This document shows positions 37,478 to 48,611 of a stretch of DNA of 64,000 nt, piece after piece. The notes under the pieces were generated by a model. That model was not told where the DNA came from and made no database searches. It worked only from the letters and a program-made list of their open reading frames with translations. Where the stretch lies: contig NW_027192203.1 of assembly GCF_041956535.1 (NCBI RefSeq), positions 124,001-188,000 on the forward strand, read 5' to 3'. Numbering within the stretch: the stretch's first letter is position 1; every line of letters starts with the position of its first letter. Source of the DNA: Calcarisporiella thermophila CBS 279.70. Its lineage: Eukaryota; Calcarisporiellomycota. The position numbers and the translations under genes were made by a program.

Positions 37478-39111
37478 ATGCCCATGATATCGGTCAAGTT
37501 TGTGTATAACAACAGCGCACGCCGGCTTATGGTGGACAGCGACAGCGCCAGCTGGGAAGAAGTGAAAGAGAAGGTGGGGAAGACGGCCCCTTTTGATGGC
37601 ACCGCTTTGATACTCTGTGGGATTAACCCGGTCATCTCTTTTTATCCATAGCTTGCCATCATGTTTCCGGCCATTGCGGGCGAGAACCTTTCTCTACAGT
37701 ACGTCGATGGAGAGGGCGACATTATCTCGCTTGATACCACGCTTGAGCTGCGTGAAGCCCTTTGCGGAGGGATCACCAAGTATCACATCTCCATGGACGG
37801 TTGGGAGGGCGGCGTGATAGTCGAAACCCCGGCCACGGAGCGAAGTAGTTTGATGGGCGTTGCAAAAGGAAAGGAGGTGGAGCGAGAGGAGTCGCTCTAC
37901 CCCTTCGAGAGCATTGAGAATGCGGGCGAGGCCTCCATGCCCGCACTGAGAGAAATGCGGGAGATAGAGCCGTCGAGGGACGACGAAAAGCTAATTGAGT
38001 TTCACGAGGAGCCATCCGAAGGCCAGCACAAGAGCAGAGATCAACCGCACGAGGAACAGCGAGAAGAAGGGGCTCAGCCAGCGAACCTCCAAGAGCCGGG
38101 CCAGCAACCGCAAGAGGACCAGGCAGCACAGCAGCAGCAGCAGCAGCAGCAACACGAGCAGCGGCAAACCCTGGCCCAGCCGGACGAGTCGCCATTTATT
38201 CTGGTTCTACAGGCAATCAATGCATTGGCCACCCGTTTCGGAGACTTGCTCAATCGTCACCCAGAGATCACGGAGAGAATCAACGCGATCATCGAGCAGG
38301 TAAGTACGCCAACCCGGTAGATTGCTTCCCTGGCGCTAAGCTTGAAAATTTTGATTAGGTGGTTCAGCATGTCCAAGTTGATGTTGCAGCCATCGAGCGT
38401 TGGCTCATCTCTCTACAGGAGCGCATCCATGAGAATCTGCAGGGAGGTGCAGAGGGCTGCGAGAAATGCAGTGGTCGGCATCGCAGGAAGAGGTCGTTCC
38501 TTCGTCGCGGGGCCCGCCTATCAGCGTCGTCTTCATCTCAGGCCACGTTCGCGCCGCCGCCGCCACCACCACCACCACCAGCGCCACCTTGCGAATTCCC
38601 TCATCCGCCCGTTCCTCATCCCCCTCCTCATCCGCCTAGTCATTTCCCCTCGCCTCCCGCTCCCCCTCCCCCCCACCACCCGCCGGCCACCTTCCCATTC
38701 CCACCCTCTGCGCCCCACCATGTTCCTGGGGAATTCCCCTCGCCCCCTCAGATACCGCTTGTGGCCCAACCCGATGGCGGCCAGCCGCCCCAGGGCCGGG
38801 CTCCAAATCCAGCGGAGGGCCAGACCGTGTACCTCGGTGGCCCTCATGGGTGGATAGCCAGCAGCTACCAGCAGCAGGATCTTCATCATCGCCGGTCTCA
38901 TCGCCATCATCATCGGCACCATGGCCATCCCGCCAATCCCCCCCATCAGGCGGCAGTGGAGCGCCGGCAGCCGCAAGATGTCGGGCAGCTGGTGCAGCAG
39001 CTCGAGAGCATGGGGTTCCGGGATGCCGATCTGGAGGCCCTGGCTCGCCGCTACGGGACGGCCGAGCAAGTTGTGGAGGTGTTGCTGCAGCGAGGTCAGA
39101 CTCGGGAATAG
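37478..39111 (+). CDS. PB1- and UBA-domain protein, possible selective-autophagy receptor, 498 aa
   Basis: Exons 37478-37573, 37652-38299, 38359-39111 (1497 bases). The N-terminus is a PB1 domain (about 1-85): VKFVYNNSARRLMV with the basic cluster, then the acidic OPCA-like YVDGEGDIISL. Next come an acidic linker, a poly-Gln tract (about 195), and a helical segment LLNRHPEITERINAII continued across the intron. Pro-rich and His-rich (HHRRSHRHHHRHH) stretches follow, then a C-terminal UBA domain (LVQQLESMGFRDADLEALAR). PB1 plus C-terminal UBA is the frame of p62/NBR1 autophagy receptors, but no ZZ finger or NBR1 box is visible. DESPFILVL could be an Atg8-interacting motif. Function is inferred from architecture only. 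Confidence 0.85.
38129..38152. repeat. CAG repeat (poly-Gln)
   Basis: A nearly pure CAG run encodes about eight Gln in the PB1-UBA protein, inside a broader Gln-rich stretch. A second CAG run (40859-40878) lies in the cold-shock gene. Confidence 0.8.
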
Positions 39112-39872
39112 GGTTTGACGCGCGGGGCAGACTCCAGAAGCCTAGACCAAGACGTCAGGACGCGCTTTATAATAGTGTAATAGTGTACCCATATGTTCTG
39201 TGTGCTCCGCTTCGCAAGAAGCCCCTAGTAAATAACACAAATAAACTTCTGCTGTGGAAAGTGCCGGCGCGAGCCCGGCGGCCGGCCCAGTTGGATTGCG
39301 GCAACGGGCCTCCGCCTGGCGACAAACTGGATTTTAATGGAAGCGCGGCATGGAGCAAATCGATTGCCGCTGGGCCCACGAAAAAGGTTGGGCTGGCCCA
39401 ATGGCGCGCCGCGGTTTTTAATTCTCCGTTTAAAACACGCGCAGAATCAAAGGGCGCGAGGGCTTTTTTTTTTTGCAAGAAAGCACACGCAAGAATAAAA
39501 ACATGGGCCGCGTTGCATCGAAAAGGCTTTAATATAAGCTTAAATGGGCTTTGCATAATTAATTATCTCTTAAGTTTGTGTATCCTTTGTGCTATCTCAT
39601 CCGCGCTCTAATCGCTCGAAAGTGACGTCTCGTTTTTTTTTTTCGTTCACTCAGCTCTATTATTTTTTTAATTTTTTTTATTCTGTTCTTTATTACTATA
39701 TTGTCTTAATCGGTCTTTTGTGTGCTTCTTTTTTGTGTTTTGTGTTTTATTTGTTTCCTTTCTGTAAAGCAAAAAAGAGATCAGATCCTACGGGTGAGCT
39801 TTCGGACCCTCCGTCCTTGCCCCTCTTCATTTCGATTAATGATTAATGATTTTCCATGATGTGATCTAGAAC
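39112..39872. other. Intergenic: PB1-UBA 3' flank and cold-shock promoter
   Basis: The left 400 bases are GC-rich with TGGGCCC (39371) and TGGCCCA (39394) elements. The right 250 bases are T-rich (39630-39770). This is most likely the promoter and 5' leader of the cold-shock gene. Open frames show no domain. Confidence 0.55.
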
Positions 39873-40924
39873 ATGGCATCAGAGCGAAAAACAGGAAAAG
39901 TCAAGGCAAGTGATTGCTGTTTGGAGGGGCCCGCTGCTGAGCTCTCTTACTAAATTCCTCCCCCTCTCCTCCCCCCCCCCCCCTTTGCCCATTCCCGCGA
40001 TTCTAGTTTTTCAATTCACAGAAAGGATATGGTAATTGGCCGGCTGTTCTGCTTGCTATGTGATCGGTGCTCCCTCTCCCATGGGATGAAAGAAAAAAAA
40101 AATACGGCTATTAATTGGCTCTTCTCTACCACCAGGTTTTATTATCCCAAACAACAAACCCTTTCCGAATGACACGACCGAAGGTAGGCTATTGTTGGCT
40201 CTTTGTGGTATTCCCCTCCGCCGCGCTCCCAAGATTCATGAGATTTCTGTGATTTAGTATTTGTCCATCACACTTCGATCTACAATGCCGGCGGGTTTAA
40301 GAGTTTGGCCGAGGTGCTTAGTTTTGACACCTATACCACCCCGCACACTTATACTCTTCTCTTCTCTTTGCTTTTTATCCCGCCCATTTTCCGCGCGGGC
40401 TCAACATAGGGGGAGGACGTGGAGTACGACGAGGTGAGAGGCCCAAAAGGGTTGCAAGCGTTCAATGTTACCGGCCCGGGGGGCGCTCCCGTCATTGGTA
40501 ACCGAACATGTCCCTGGCTGGGCTGTATCTTTAGTGATCTAACTCTGGTTTCCGGACCCCCTCTACAGGCGATCCACAGGCCGGCCAGCGCGGTCAGTTT
40601 CAACACGGGTAAGCAAATGTGTGTGTTTTCGCTCCATTCCTATTTGTGCTTGATGGCGTCTTTCTTGCCTCCCTTGTAGCTACGGCGGATTCAATCCAGG
40701 TAATGAGGATTACTCCAGTACATACTTCCCGTTTCTTTTTTGTTTTGCTTTCTTTGCACTGACCCTCGTCATTGATCGTGTCCTCTGTTGCTGCAGGCTA
40801 CATAATGCAGGGCGGATTCCCGTACACTCAGGGCGGCCAAGGCTACCAGTTTGGTGGCCAGCAGCAGCAGCAGCAGCAATACGGCTTCTACGGAGGACAG
40901 ACCTACGGGCATGGCGGACAGTAA
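39873..40924 (+). CDS. Cold-shock-domain (Y-box) RNA-binding protein, 145 aa, eight exons
   Basis: Single-stranded nucleic-acid-binding protein of the Y-box/cold-shock family, likely acting on mRNA. It consists of small exons: 39873-39905, 40007-40031, 40136-40183, 40258-40313, 40410-40497, 40569-40608, 40680-40699, 40797-40924. The sum is 438 bases and every junction keeps phase. The spliced protein starts MASERKTGKVKFFNSQKGYG. The RNP1 motif is KGYGFI, RNP2 is VFVHHT, then SIYNAGGFKSLAEGEDVEYD and FNVTGPGGAPV, ending in a Gly/Tyr/Gln-rich tail (YGFYGGQTYGHGGQ). The first intron uses a GC donor (AAG|GCAAGT) with CTAG acceptor. Two exons are only 20 and 25 bases long, so simple ORF finding misses the gene. 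Confidence 0.92.
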
Positions 40925-41486
40925 TCTTTGGATGACAAAAATTGTAATTACGAGTGTGCTTGAGTGTGTATGGGAGGATAAAATAAAAAATATCACATAA
41001 TTTAGGCTAAACTTATCATAAATAGCGTGCGAAGGGAGAATTATTATTTATTAGTTGTAGCTAGCTTTTCTTTTCTTTCTCTCGTATTTTTTCTTCTTTT
41101 TTTTTTTCCCCACACGGGAGGAATGGATTGGTTGTTCACACTCTATTGTTCGCCATGGTTCTGTCTTTTTTTTTTTAATCAATGGAGCCCGCTCCTCTAG
41201 GTACTCCTTTCTTCTTTGGATTGACTCTCGCCCTCTTTCCTGTGTAATATTAGGAGTTCAACCTTTTCCTTTTCCTTTCCTTGAAATGGCTCTGTCACTT
41301 GGCAGTCTGGGAAACGTGGGGTCAGGTGGCTTTGGATGTGACGGAGCTTGGGAGAAATGAAAATCTTAGAGTTGATTGGGGAGGGGCCTTGGATGTGAAT
41401 TAGATATCATATTCTGCCAGCAAAAAAAAAAAAAACCAACCGCCTAATCCTCAAGACGGAGCGGGCGATCCTAGAAGAGAAGAGCC
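40925..41486. other. Intergenic
   Basis: Spacer of 562 bases between tandem plus-strand genes. It is T-rich after the cold-shock stop (41080-41180) and has an A-run near 41424. No gene was seen; the right end is the presumed promoter of the transporter gene. Confidence 0.55.
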
Positions 41487-43167
41487 ATGTCTATATCAAG
41501 AGGGGAGTCCAACCTCTCGCTCCCCATCTTTGCCGTCGGTGCCTTCACCAAGGCCCGCTGGCTGCATCTCTTTGCATTCGCATTGCTCTCATTCACGTCG
41601 GCTTCCTTGTGGATTACGTTTGCGCCTCTCCTCTTCGTCTTCTCCTCCTACTACCATGTTTCCCCCGCCGCCATCAACTTCCTCTCGACTATCTACATGG
41701 TCACCTATCCTATCTTTTTCTATCCCGCCCTCCGGCTTTTCAGCGACGCGCAAAATGACTGCCTGGGCGGAGGGTTAAGAAGGGGCGTATTGGTGGGCGG
41801 GCTATTGAATGCGGCAGGCGCGGCCATTAGGTATGCCGGAAACAGCCTATTCGAGTGGGTGTTCATCGGCCAGATGGTGTGTGGGATTGCCCAGGTCTTT
41901 ATCCTGGCCGTCCCAACCCGGCTCTCGGCACGCGCTTTTCCGGCTTCGGAGAGGAACCTGGCAACATGCATCGGCATCGCAGCGAATAACTTGGGGGTCG
42001 CATTTGGCTACCTCTTCCCAACTCTGGTCATCCATCCGGAGACCGTTGCGGCCGATATCGAGCAATGTCTGTTCTACCAAGTAAGCGCGCTGACATGCCC
42101 CTCCCATATTCGCCCGCCCTAGCTTTCACGATTTGCTATTGCTCTAGTTCCTTATCTCCTTTACTATTTTGGTGGTCCTCGTGCTTGCCTTCTATCCGCC
42201 CCCAGAAGAAGACGAGTAAGTATAGCATGGCTTAATGAAGATTCCGTGGTCACTCCTAAACCCACTCTCGTACTTGTGTGTTGCTGTTAGCAGAGTAGAG
42301 GACGAGCGAGAACCGGCAAGCCCGAGCGCTTTGCTCATGAATCGTCCATTTGTGTCGCTAATGATATCCTATGGTACCTTAATTAAAACGATCTTCCCCG
42401 TTGTGCTCGACCTCATCTGAATCCTTGCCTTACATAGGTATCATTATTGGGGCACAATACGCAGTGACCACGCTTATATCTGAAATCTTTGCGATATTCG
42501 GAAGAGAAGTCGAGGTACCCCTCCCATACTTGCTTATTTTACTCTTCGGTCCCTCCCCCCTTTCCAATCATGGGTGATCGCCTTCTTCTGCTCACACTTT
42601 CTTTTTTTAAGAGAACTTTGGGAATTTTGGGCTTTAGCTTGGTGGTAATAGGCGTGGCTAGCTCCCTGGTAGTCAGCGTATATCTGGATCGCACCAACTC
42701 CCATAAACCTGTGTGCCGGTGGCTCTACGGATGCAGCATCGTCAGCCTGGTGGTCTTGAATGGGTCGCTCGAAATTCAAAGCATTAGTCTTGCCTATCTT
42801 TCTTGGTAAATGCATCCACCCCGTCTTTAAAACGGCCATTGGCCATGGATGCTAATGCACCTACACCCTCATGCCTATCTCCAGTATCCTCTTTGGGATT
42901 TTCACTTACTCTATCTCTCCCGCTATCTTTGAATTCGCCGGCCGATCCTACGCCCTGAGTGAAGTTGCCACGGGCGGGTTCCTCATGTCCTCGTCTCAGG
43001 TTTTTGCCATTGCTAGCATCTTCCTCATGGACAGTACGCCTACGTCGGAAGGCTTCGTGATGCGGGTACCCCTCTGGATTCTCACTGGCATGCTCGCCAT
43101 CGGCCTAGGGTTCCAGTGGTCCTTTGGAGAGGAGGGCGGCAAGGCGTTAGACGATATCCTGCGGTGA
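41487..43167 (+). CDS. Major-facilitator transporter, SLC49 (FLVCR)-like, 432 aa
   Basis: Multi-pass membrane transporter; the SLC49 family moves heme, choline or related solutes. Exons: 41487-42080, 42148-42215, 42291-42373, 42438-42514, 42612-42805, 42885-43167 (1299 bases). About twelve hydrophobic segments are visible. The first pair is family-like: RWLHLFAFALLSFTSASLWITFAPL then NFLSTIYMVTYPIFFYPA. A charged central loop (EEDDRVEDEREP) divides the two halves. GAAIRYAGN and the last half GGFLMSSSQVFAIASIFLMD resemble FLVCR/MFSD7. The MFS assignment is firm, the subfamily likely, the substrate unknown. The subcellular membrane cannot be told. Confidence 0.85.
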
Positions 43168-43860
43168 TCTTTATTGTATTATTACTTGCACACACTCCCT
43201 CCCCTATTCGGGCTCTCCATCTAGGTGTACTATTATTGTGGATTGAATTATGTGTGGTCATTATTCTTCATGGTTTCTCCCTATTTGCATGTGCATCTCT
43301 ATTTCATATTCCAAACTGTGCTGCCTTCCCCTGGCAATAAAAGGATTCCAGCATGGTGTGGCAATCTGGCGCGGTGTGGCCCATCCTGCCCCCGACCCTG
43401 CAGGCGGAGAATCAAAAGCGGGGTTGCCAGATATTTTTGGGCCTGGCATGAAGCAGCTCAATCAGGGGGACCCCTACCTGAGTTTTTGAGCCGAACAGCG
43501 CACAATTTAAATGAATAACCCATTTTTGAATTCCAGATAAGCCACGTTTCTTTTGGTATTTTCTCTTCCTTCGGCCGCTGGTTGAAAATCTCCTAAGATT
43601 GCAATCGTCGTTTGGATTCGCACGGTGGATGCCGATTGAGGATTTTGCACTGGCTTTCCTAGATGTCTAATTGAGCCCTTGTCCTTACTGCTTGCTTTCA
43701 CTCTCCTTTCGCTTACTACTCGCCCTCCTCTTCCTCCCCCCCCTATTTTGGCCCTTATTCTGACTGAAGTGCTTTGCGCTTATACTTATTTTTAGCTCCT
43801 TCCCTTTCCTCTCCCTTTTAAGCCAAACTAAAAAAAAAAAAATAAGAGAAAATCATCGCG
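43168..43860. other. Intergenic between two transporter genes
   Basis: Spacer of 693 bases. A GC-rich patch (43360-43445) with TGGGCC at 43438 and a pyrimidine-rich stretch (43690-43830) precede the NIPA-like gene. No coding region was seen. Confidence 0.55.
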
Positions 43861-45466
43861 ATGATAGACGACAAATACATCGGATTGCTGCTGGCCATCT
43901 CGAGCTCGTTGCTGATCGGAGTGAGCTTCATCATCACAAAAAAGGGATTAATCGAATCCACTGGCGATGGCCGGAACGGTTGGTTTCCATACTGCCTTCA
44001 TCTCCCTGCTTGGGCGCTAACCAGAGCATGGCCCATCCGGTGCTTGCTCCACTGTGTTCATGTTTCTAGGAACCGCGGGGGATTCGTTTGCCTACCTGCA
44101 GAATTCCCTGTGGTGGCTGGGAATGATTACAAGTAAACCCATGAGCTTGCTTTTATATACCCTCCCATGTCCTCATGACTGAACCTCTGCGTTCCCCTCG
44201 TGAATAGTGGCCCTGGGTGAAGTTGCCAACTTTGCGGCTTATTCGTTCGCGCCTCCGATCCTTGTGACCCCGCTGGGTGCATTGAGCGTGCTCATCGGGT
44301 ATATTTCGCCGTCCTTGCTATCCTTGTTGAGGAAGTATACTAATGGCTTGGTTCCTCTGCTGATGGTTTCATTATAGGGCTATATTGGCTTCGTTCCTAC
44401 TGAAGGAAGAGCTCGGCCATATAGGCAAGGTTGGATGCATGCTCTGCCTGATTGGATCGGCGATTATAGTGTTCCACGCTCCTGAGGATAAGGTATGCAT
44501 GCTGGATAGGCTTGCGGTGAGGTCCAATCATTTCCGCTGACGCTTGCGTTCCTTCCCTGCAGGATATCCAAACGGTGGACGAGATTCTTCACTATGCCGT
44601 GCAGCCTGGTAAGTCTCCTTCCCCCAGCTCTCCCCACTTATCCACCCATCTCAACCGCCTCTTTGCGTATCCCCAGGCTTCCTCGTCTACCTCCTCTCCG
44701 TTTTTTGCTTCACCGTCTTCATGGTGTACCGCATTTCCCCCAAGTATGGAAAGAAGAATCCGCTCGTCTATCTCTCCATCTGCTCCCTCGTAGGCTCGAT
44801 CTCAGTCATGTCCGTGAAAGGCTTTGGAATTGCCCTCAAACTGACGCTTGCGGGCAACAACCAGTTTTCCCACCCGTCGACGTACGTGTTTGCGCTGGTG
44901 ACCGCCTGTGCCATCATCATCCAAATGAACTACTTCAACAAGGCCTTGGACTGCTTCTCGACAAGCGTGTAAGTACTCAGAGGCGGAACTTTTTTTTTTG
45001 GTGTTCCCGCTGGCTTCGACGGCTAACCTCGCTGTCCCCAAACAGGGTCAACCCGATTTACTACGTGTTCTTCACCACCGCCACCATCATAGCGTCGGTC
45101 ATCCTCTTCCAGGGCATCAACCAAACCAACACGGTCAACGTCATCTCCCTCATTTGTGGCTTCCTCACGATCTTTGCCGGCGTCTATCTTCTCAACTCGA
45201 CACGCACCACCAACAACGCGCGCGAGTCGGCCATGCTCGACAAGCTGCCTCGGCCCAGCCTCAGCATCGGTAGGCACTCGCTGGGCGGCCGTGGCTCCAT
45301 CGAGCACTCGAGGAGGAGAAGCGGATCGATGGCGACCAGCGAGGCCGTGCTGCTCAAGGCCTATGAGGAGGAGCAGCTGGGGCTGACCGCGATCCAGGAG
45401 TCGGATCCCGAGGACGACGGGCGGATTGAATTGGAATCGTTGCAGGTGCATGGAGCACGCAACTAA
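43861..45466 (+). CDS. NIPA-family magnesium transporter, 381 aa
   Basis: Drug/metabolite-transporter-superfamily membrane protein; NIPA proteins carry Mg2+. Exons: 43861-43978, 44070-44132, 44208-44298, 44378-44492, 44563-44608, 44677-44968, 45046-45466 (1146 bases). Nine hydrophobic segments can be traced. Signature stretches are [84 protein letters not shown], and [16 protein letters not shown]. The C-terminal 80 residues are hydrophilic, with [24 protein letters not shown], a likely phosphorylated cytosolic tail. Length and order fit NIPA1-4. Confidence 0.95.
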
Positions 45467-46020
45467 CTCGCACGACAAAACAGTCATCGCTGTGTTTCTC
45501 CCCCATGATGAAGGGGACTTTGGATGGGAAGTGTTTTGATTGGATAGGATAGGACACATTTGGACTTGGTTTTGTTTGATGCTTATTTCCTTGAGAGTGA
45601 AAAGAGCAGAAATGGCTGGCACTTTTCTCTGTTCTTTTTTTTTTCATTTCTTATTTTCTTTTTGCTCTTTTGATCGCTCTTTTTTTTTTCCGTCGTCGTT
45701 GCTTTTCCATATATATTGTTTCTTCCTTTGTACTTTCGTTCCATACGAATGTACAATACCCCCCTCCCAATCTTTTCCGTTTTTTGTTTTTCTCAACATT
45801 CCTCCTCCTCCCCTCCTCCCCCAGGGAGCATTTTCTACTCCCACATCCCCCTCTTTGTTTCGGTTCTTTTTATTATTTCTCTTTGTTCTTGTAAAAATAT
45901 TTGGATAGCTTTCTCTTTTTTTTTATTATTATTATTAAAAATTGTGTACTGTGGAAAGATAGTGGAGAGGAGGGGGGGGGGAATAGGCAAAAAAATAAAA
46001 CTCACAGTCGAGCATTTGAT
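45467..46020. other. Convergent 3' spacer
   Basis: T-rich spacer of 554 bases between the NIPA-like (+) and PPR (-) stop codons. It has long pyrimidine tracts (45640-45900) and an 11-12-base G run near 45975. No gene was seen. Confidence 0.6.
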
Positions 46021-48161
46021 TTAGGCTAACCCCATCTCCTCCTTTGCCTCTTGCAAAGCCTTCTCCGAGCATTCTCCGCCTTCCCGTTCAAACTCGGCGG
46101 CCAACACCCGCCACAAGCCATCCCTCTCCTCCCCGGGAGCCACTCTCCTCTGATAGTCCCGGAAATTTCGCAGGAGGGCGCGCAACACCCATCTCCGCTG
46201 AAGTCCCCCGCTCACGGGCGCACGAAACACTAGCGTCTCCATGACCACCTCGAATGTGCGCTGGTCGGGCATGGCACGGGCCCGCATGTGCTCGTAGAGC
46301 GAAAGGGCGGCGGGAAAATCGCCCCCCTGGAGCAGCGTGCGCAGCACCACGTTGAGCTGCGATGTGGTGAGGTTCAGCGACTTGTCTTGCACAAAGAATC
46401 GAAACAGCTCTCTCGGTCGTGTGGTCACCCTCCCCCCTCCCTCCTCCCTCCCCCCGCTCCCCCCTCATCCTGGCTCGGGCCGGAATCCGCTGCGCCTCGC
46501 GACGCGGGCCGCGGGACGGCCGCTCGCGGCGCCATGACCCGTCCCAACGCGGAGAATACGGTGCCCACCGTGTACAGGTCCGGCGCCACCCCCACCTTCT
46601 CCATCACCTCCAGGATCTCGAGGGCCTTGCGCGGCCACCCCCCCGCCACATAGGCCCGCATCAGCGTATTGCACGCCACGGTGGTCGGGCCCAGCCCCTC
46701 CCTCAGCATCCGATCGAAGATCTGCACCGCCCCCTTGAGATCGCCGGCTCTCGTGTGTGCCCTGAGCAGCGCCCCGTACGTGTACTCGTTGGGCTTGAGG
46801 CCGCGCGAACGCATCTCCGCCACATACGTGTGCGCCTTGGGGAGGAGCCGGGGGTTGTCGGAGAGGGCGTGGATCAGGGTGCTGTAGATAACCTCGTTGG
46901 GGGGGATCCCCGACGCGAGCATCTCGTGAAACGCGCGCTCGGTCATCTCGGCGTCGCCGAGTTCTGCGAGCTGCTTCAAGAGGATTGAGTAGAACACAAC
47001 GTCACGCCCCCCTTCCTCCTCTCTCCCCTCCGCCTGCGTCGGCCGGGGGGCGAGGGTCGATGCGGGCTCGGCGGCCGAGCTCTTCTTCGAAAGGAGCATG
47101 GAGAGCACCGTCAGGTCCGGGGGGATCTTCAGATCGACCGAATCCCTCCAGATCTTCTCCGCGATGTCCATCCGCCCTGCCTGCACGAAGCTCGCCAGGA
47201 TCGCGCGGAAGCTCTGGCACATGTTCGACCACACCCGTCCCCTGCGCACGAACTCCATCAGCTCGTGGTGGTAGTAGTGTTCGGCCAGATCCGGCCGATG
47301 CGAGCGGTTGCATCCCACAATCATCGCAACATAAGTGCCAGCGTTGGGCCGCACGGGCATCTCCTTGAAAATACGCTCGGCGCGGGAAAGCTGGCCCAGC
47401 GCACAGAGGGCCTCCAGCACCAAGTTGTAGTGTCCAGCGCTAGCTGGCACCCTCTCACGGATCATCGAACCAAAGGCCTCCACCGCCTTCTCCGCCTCGC
47501 CCAAGTTCAACCAACACCGCATCAGTACATACCAGTCCGAGGACGTTGTATGATCCAGGGCAGTGAACATGTCGCGGGTGATGGTGAGGCGGTGGCGGGA
47601 ACGGGAGGGCTCGGGGAGGTGCAGCTGGGTCCAGCGAGCCCGGGTGTAGATGGACCGTGGCAACTGCCGGAGTTTGCCGGGTCTGAGGGAAGAATAAGCT
47701 CGCCAAATTGCAGCGGGATCAATCACGGGGGAATAGAGCAGCGAGGTGAGATGGGCCATGTCTGGATCCTTGGAATCGACAGGCATTTCGGAATCGATGT
47801 CCTCTACTTCTTCTTCTTCCTCCTCCTCCTCCTCCTCCTCTTCCGCTCGTACTTCTGCCTCTGCATCCGCCTCACGCCTCTCCTCACTTTGCAAACGTTT
47901 TTCCTCGGCATGAGTATTATCAGAAGAGCCACTTGCTCTATTTCGGTGAGGATTATTCAGCGCTGCATCTTGCGAGAGCACCGAATAATGGGCCATTCTT
48001 CGAGGAGAGAACGCCAGTGGCTGCCATAATCGGGATGGATTGAAAGGAAGCGTGGAGAGTCGACGCGACTCAGGGGCGCGCCTGTCATTGTGACGAAACG
48101 AGCGCCAGAGATGTATGGCTATTCTTCGTCGGCAATCCAGGCATATTCTTGCTGTCGCCAT
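46021..48161 (-). CDS. Mitochondrial pentatricopeptide-repeat (PPR) protein, possibly frameshifted near 46430
   Basis: Predicted organellar RNA-binding protein. From the ATG at 48161 the first 60 residues are rich in Arg/Ser/Leu (RRLSTLPF), a mitochondrial presequence. A Glu-rich stretch follows (run of about 15). PPR units then repeat through residue 560: TSSDWYVLMRCWLNLGEAEKA, GHYNLVLEALCALGQLSRAE, VIYSTLIHALSDN, YTYGALLRAHTRAGDLKGA and ACNTLMRAYVAGGWPRKALE. The frame closes at 46425 inside a purine-rich GGGGAG tract. PPR coding resumes at once in another frame (RELFRFFVQDKSLNLTTSQL to EEMGLA, stop at 46021). A small intron from about 46545 or an assembly indel would join them. It was counted as one gene. 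Confidence 0.85.
47808..47840. repeat. TCC/GAG trinucleotide tract in PPR gene
   Basis: A run of TCC triplets on the plus strand encodes the poly-Glu run of the PPR protein. It resembles the tract in RasGEF A, but the two genes are unrelated. Confidence 0.75.
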
Positions 48162-48611
48162 AATGAGCTTAATGATTAAAGGAGGAAATAGCGGTACAAA
48201 GGGTAGTAAATTATACCCAGTCCATTGTTGACAGTCCCAATCTAGCCAAGCCGGGGGGATTCGACTCGATTGTATTTTGGAATTTACCTTCAATCCTCGC
48301 CTAACTTGCACACACTTTTTTTCCCCCACTTGGTGATGAAGCAGGAGCTGGAACAGGCTAGACCAATATTTATGTACAAAATGCATATCTTTGTTGAAGT
48401 GGCGTGAAGGGGGGGGGGGGGAGGGAAGTCAAGTAGATACAAGGGTCAAGCAAACAAGCAGAGGACAATAATGGAAACATGAGAGCACATACACTGTAAA
48501 TTAGGGAAAATGCCAAGGGTGAAAGAATGAAATAAACACAGATTACACTAAAAGGAAAAAAGACAAAAAGTTACTCCTCAATCGCGCATGAGAAGTGAGG
48601 GGAAGGAGATA
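48162..48611. other. Intergenic: PPR promoter and RasGEF B 3' flank
   Basis: Spacer of 450 bases. An open frame in phase with the PPR protein continues to an ATG at 48386, but the presequence-like start at 48161 is preferred. A G run lies near 48410. No separate gene was seen. Confidence 0.55.

Noticed and set aside
47265-48029. 254-codon plus-strand ORF opposite the PPR gene
   Set aside because: It is a shadow of the PPR coding frame; the PPR repeats on the minus strand are clear.
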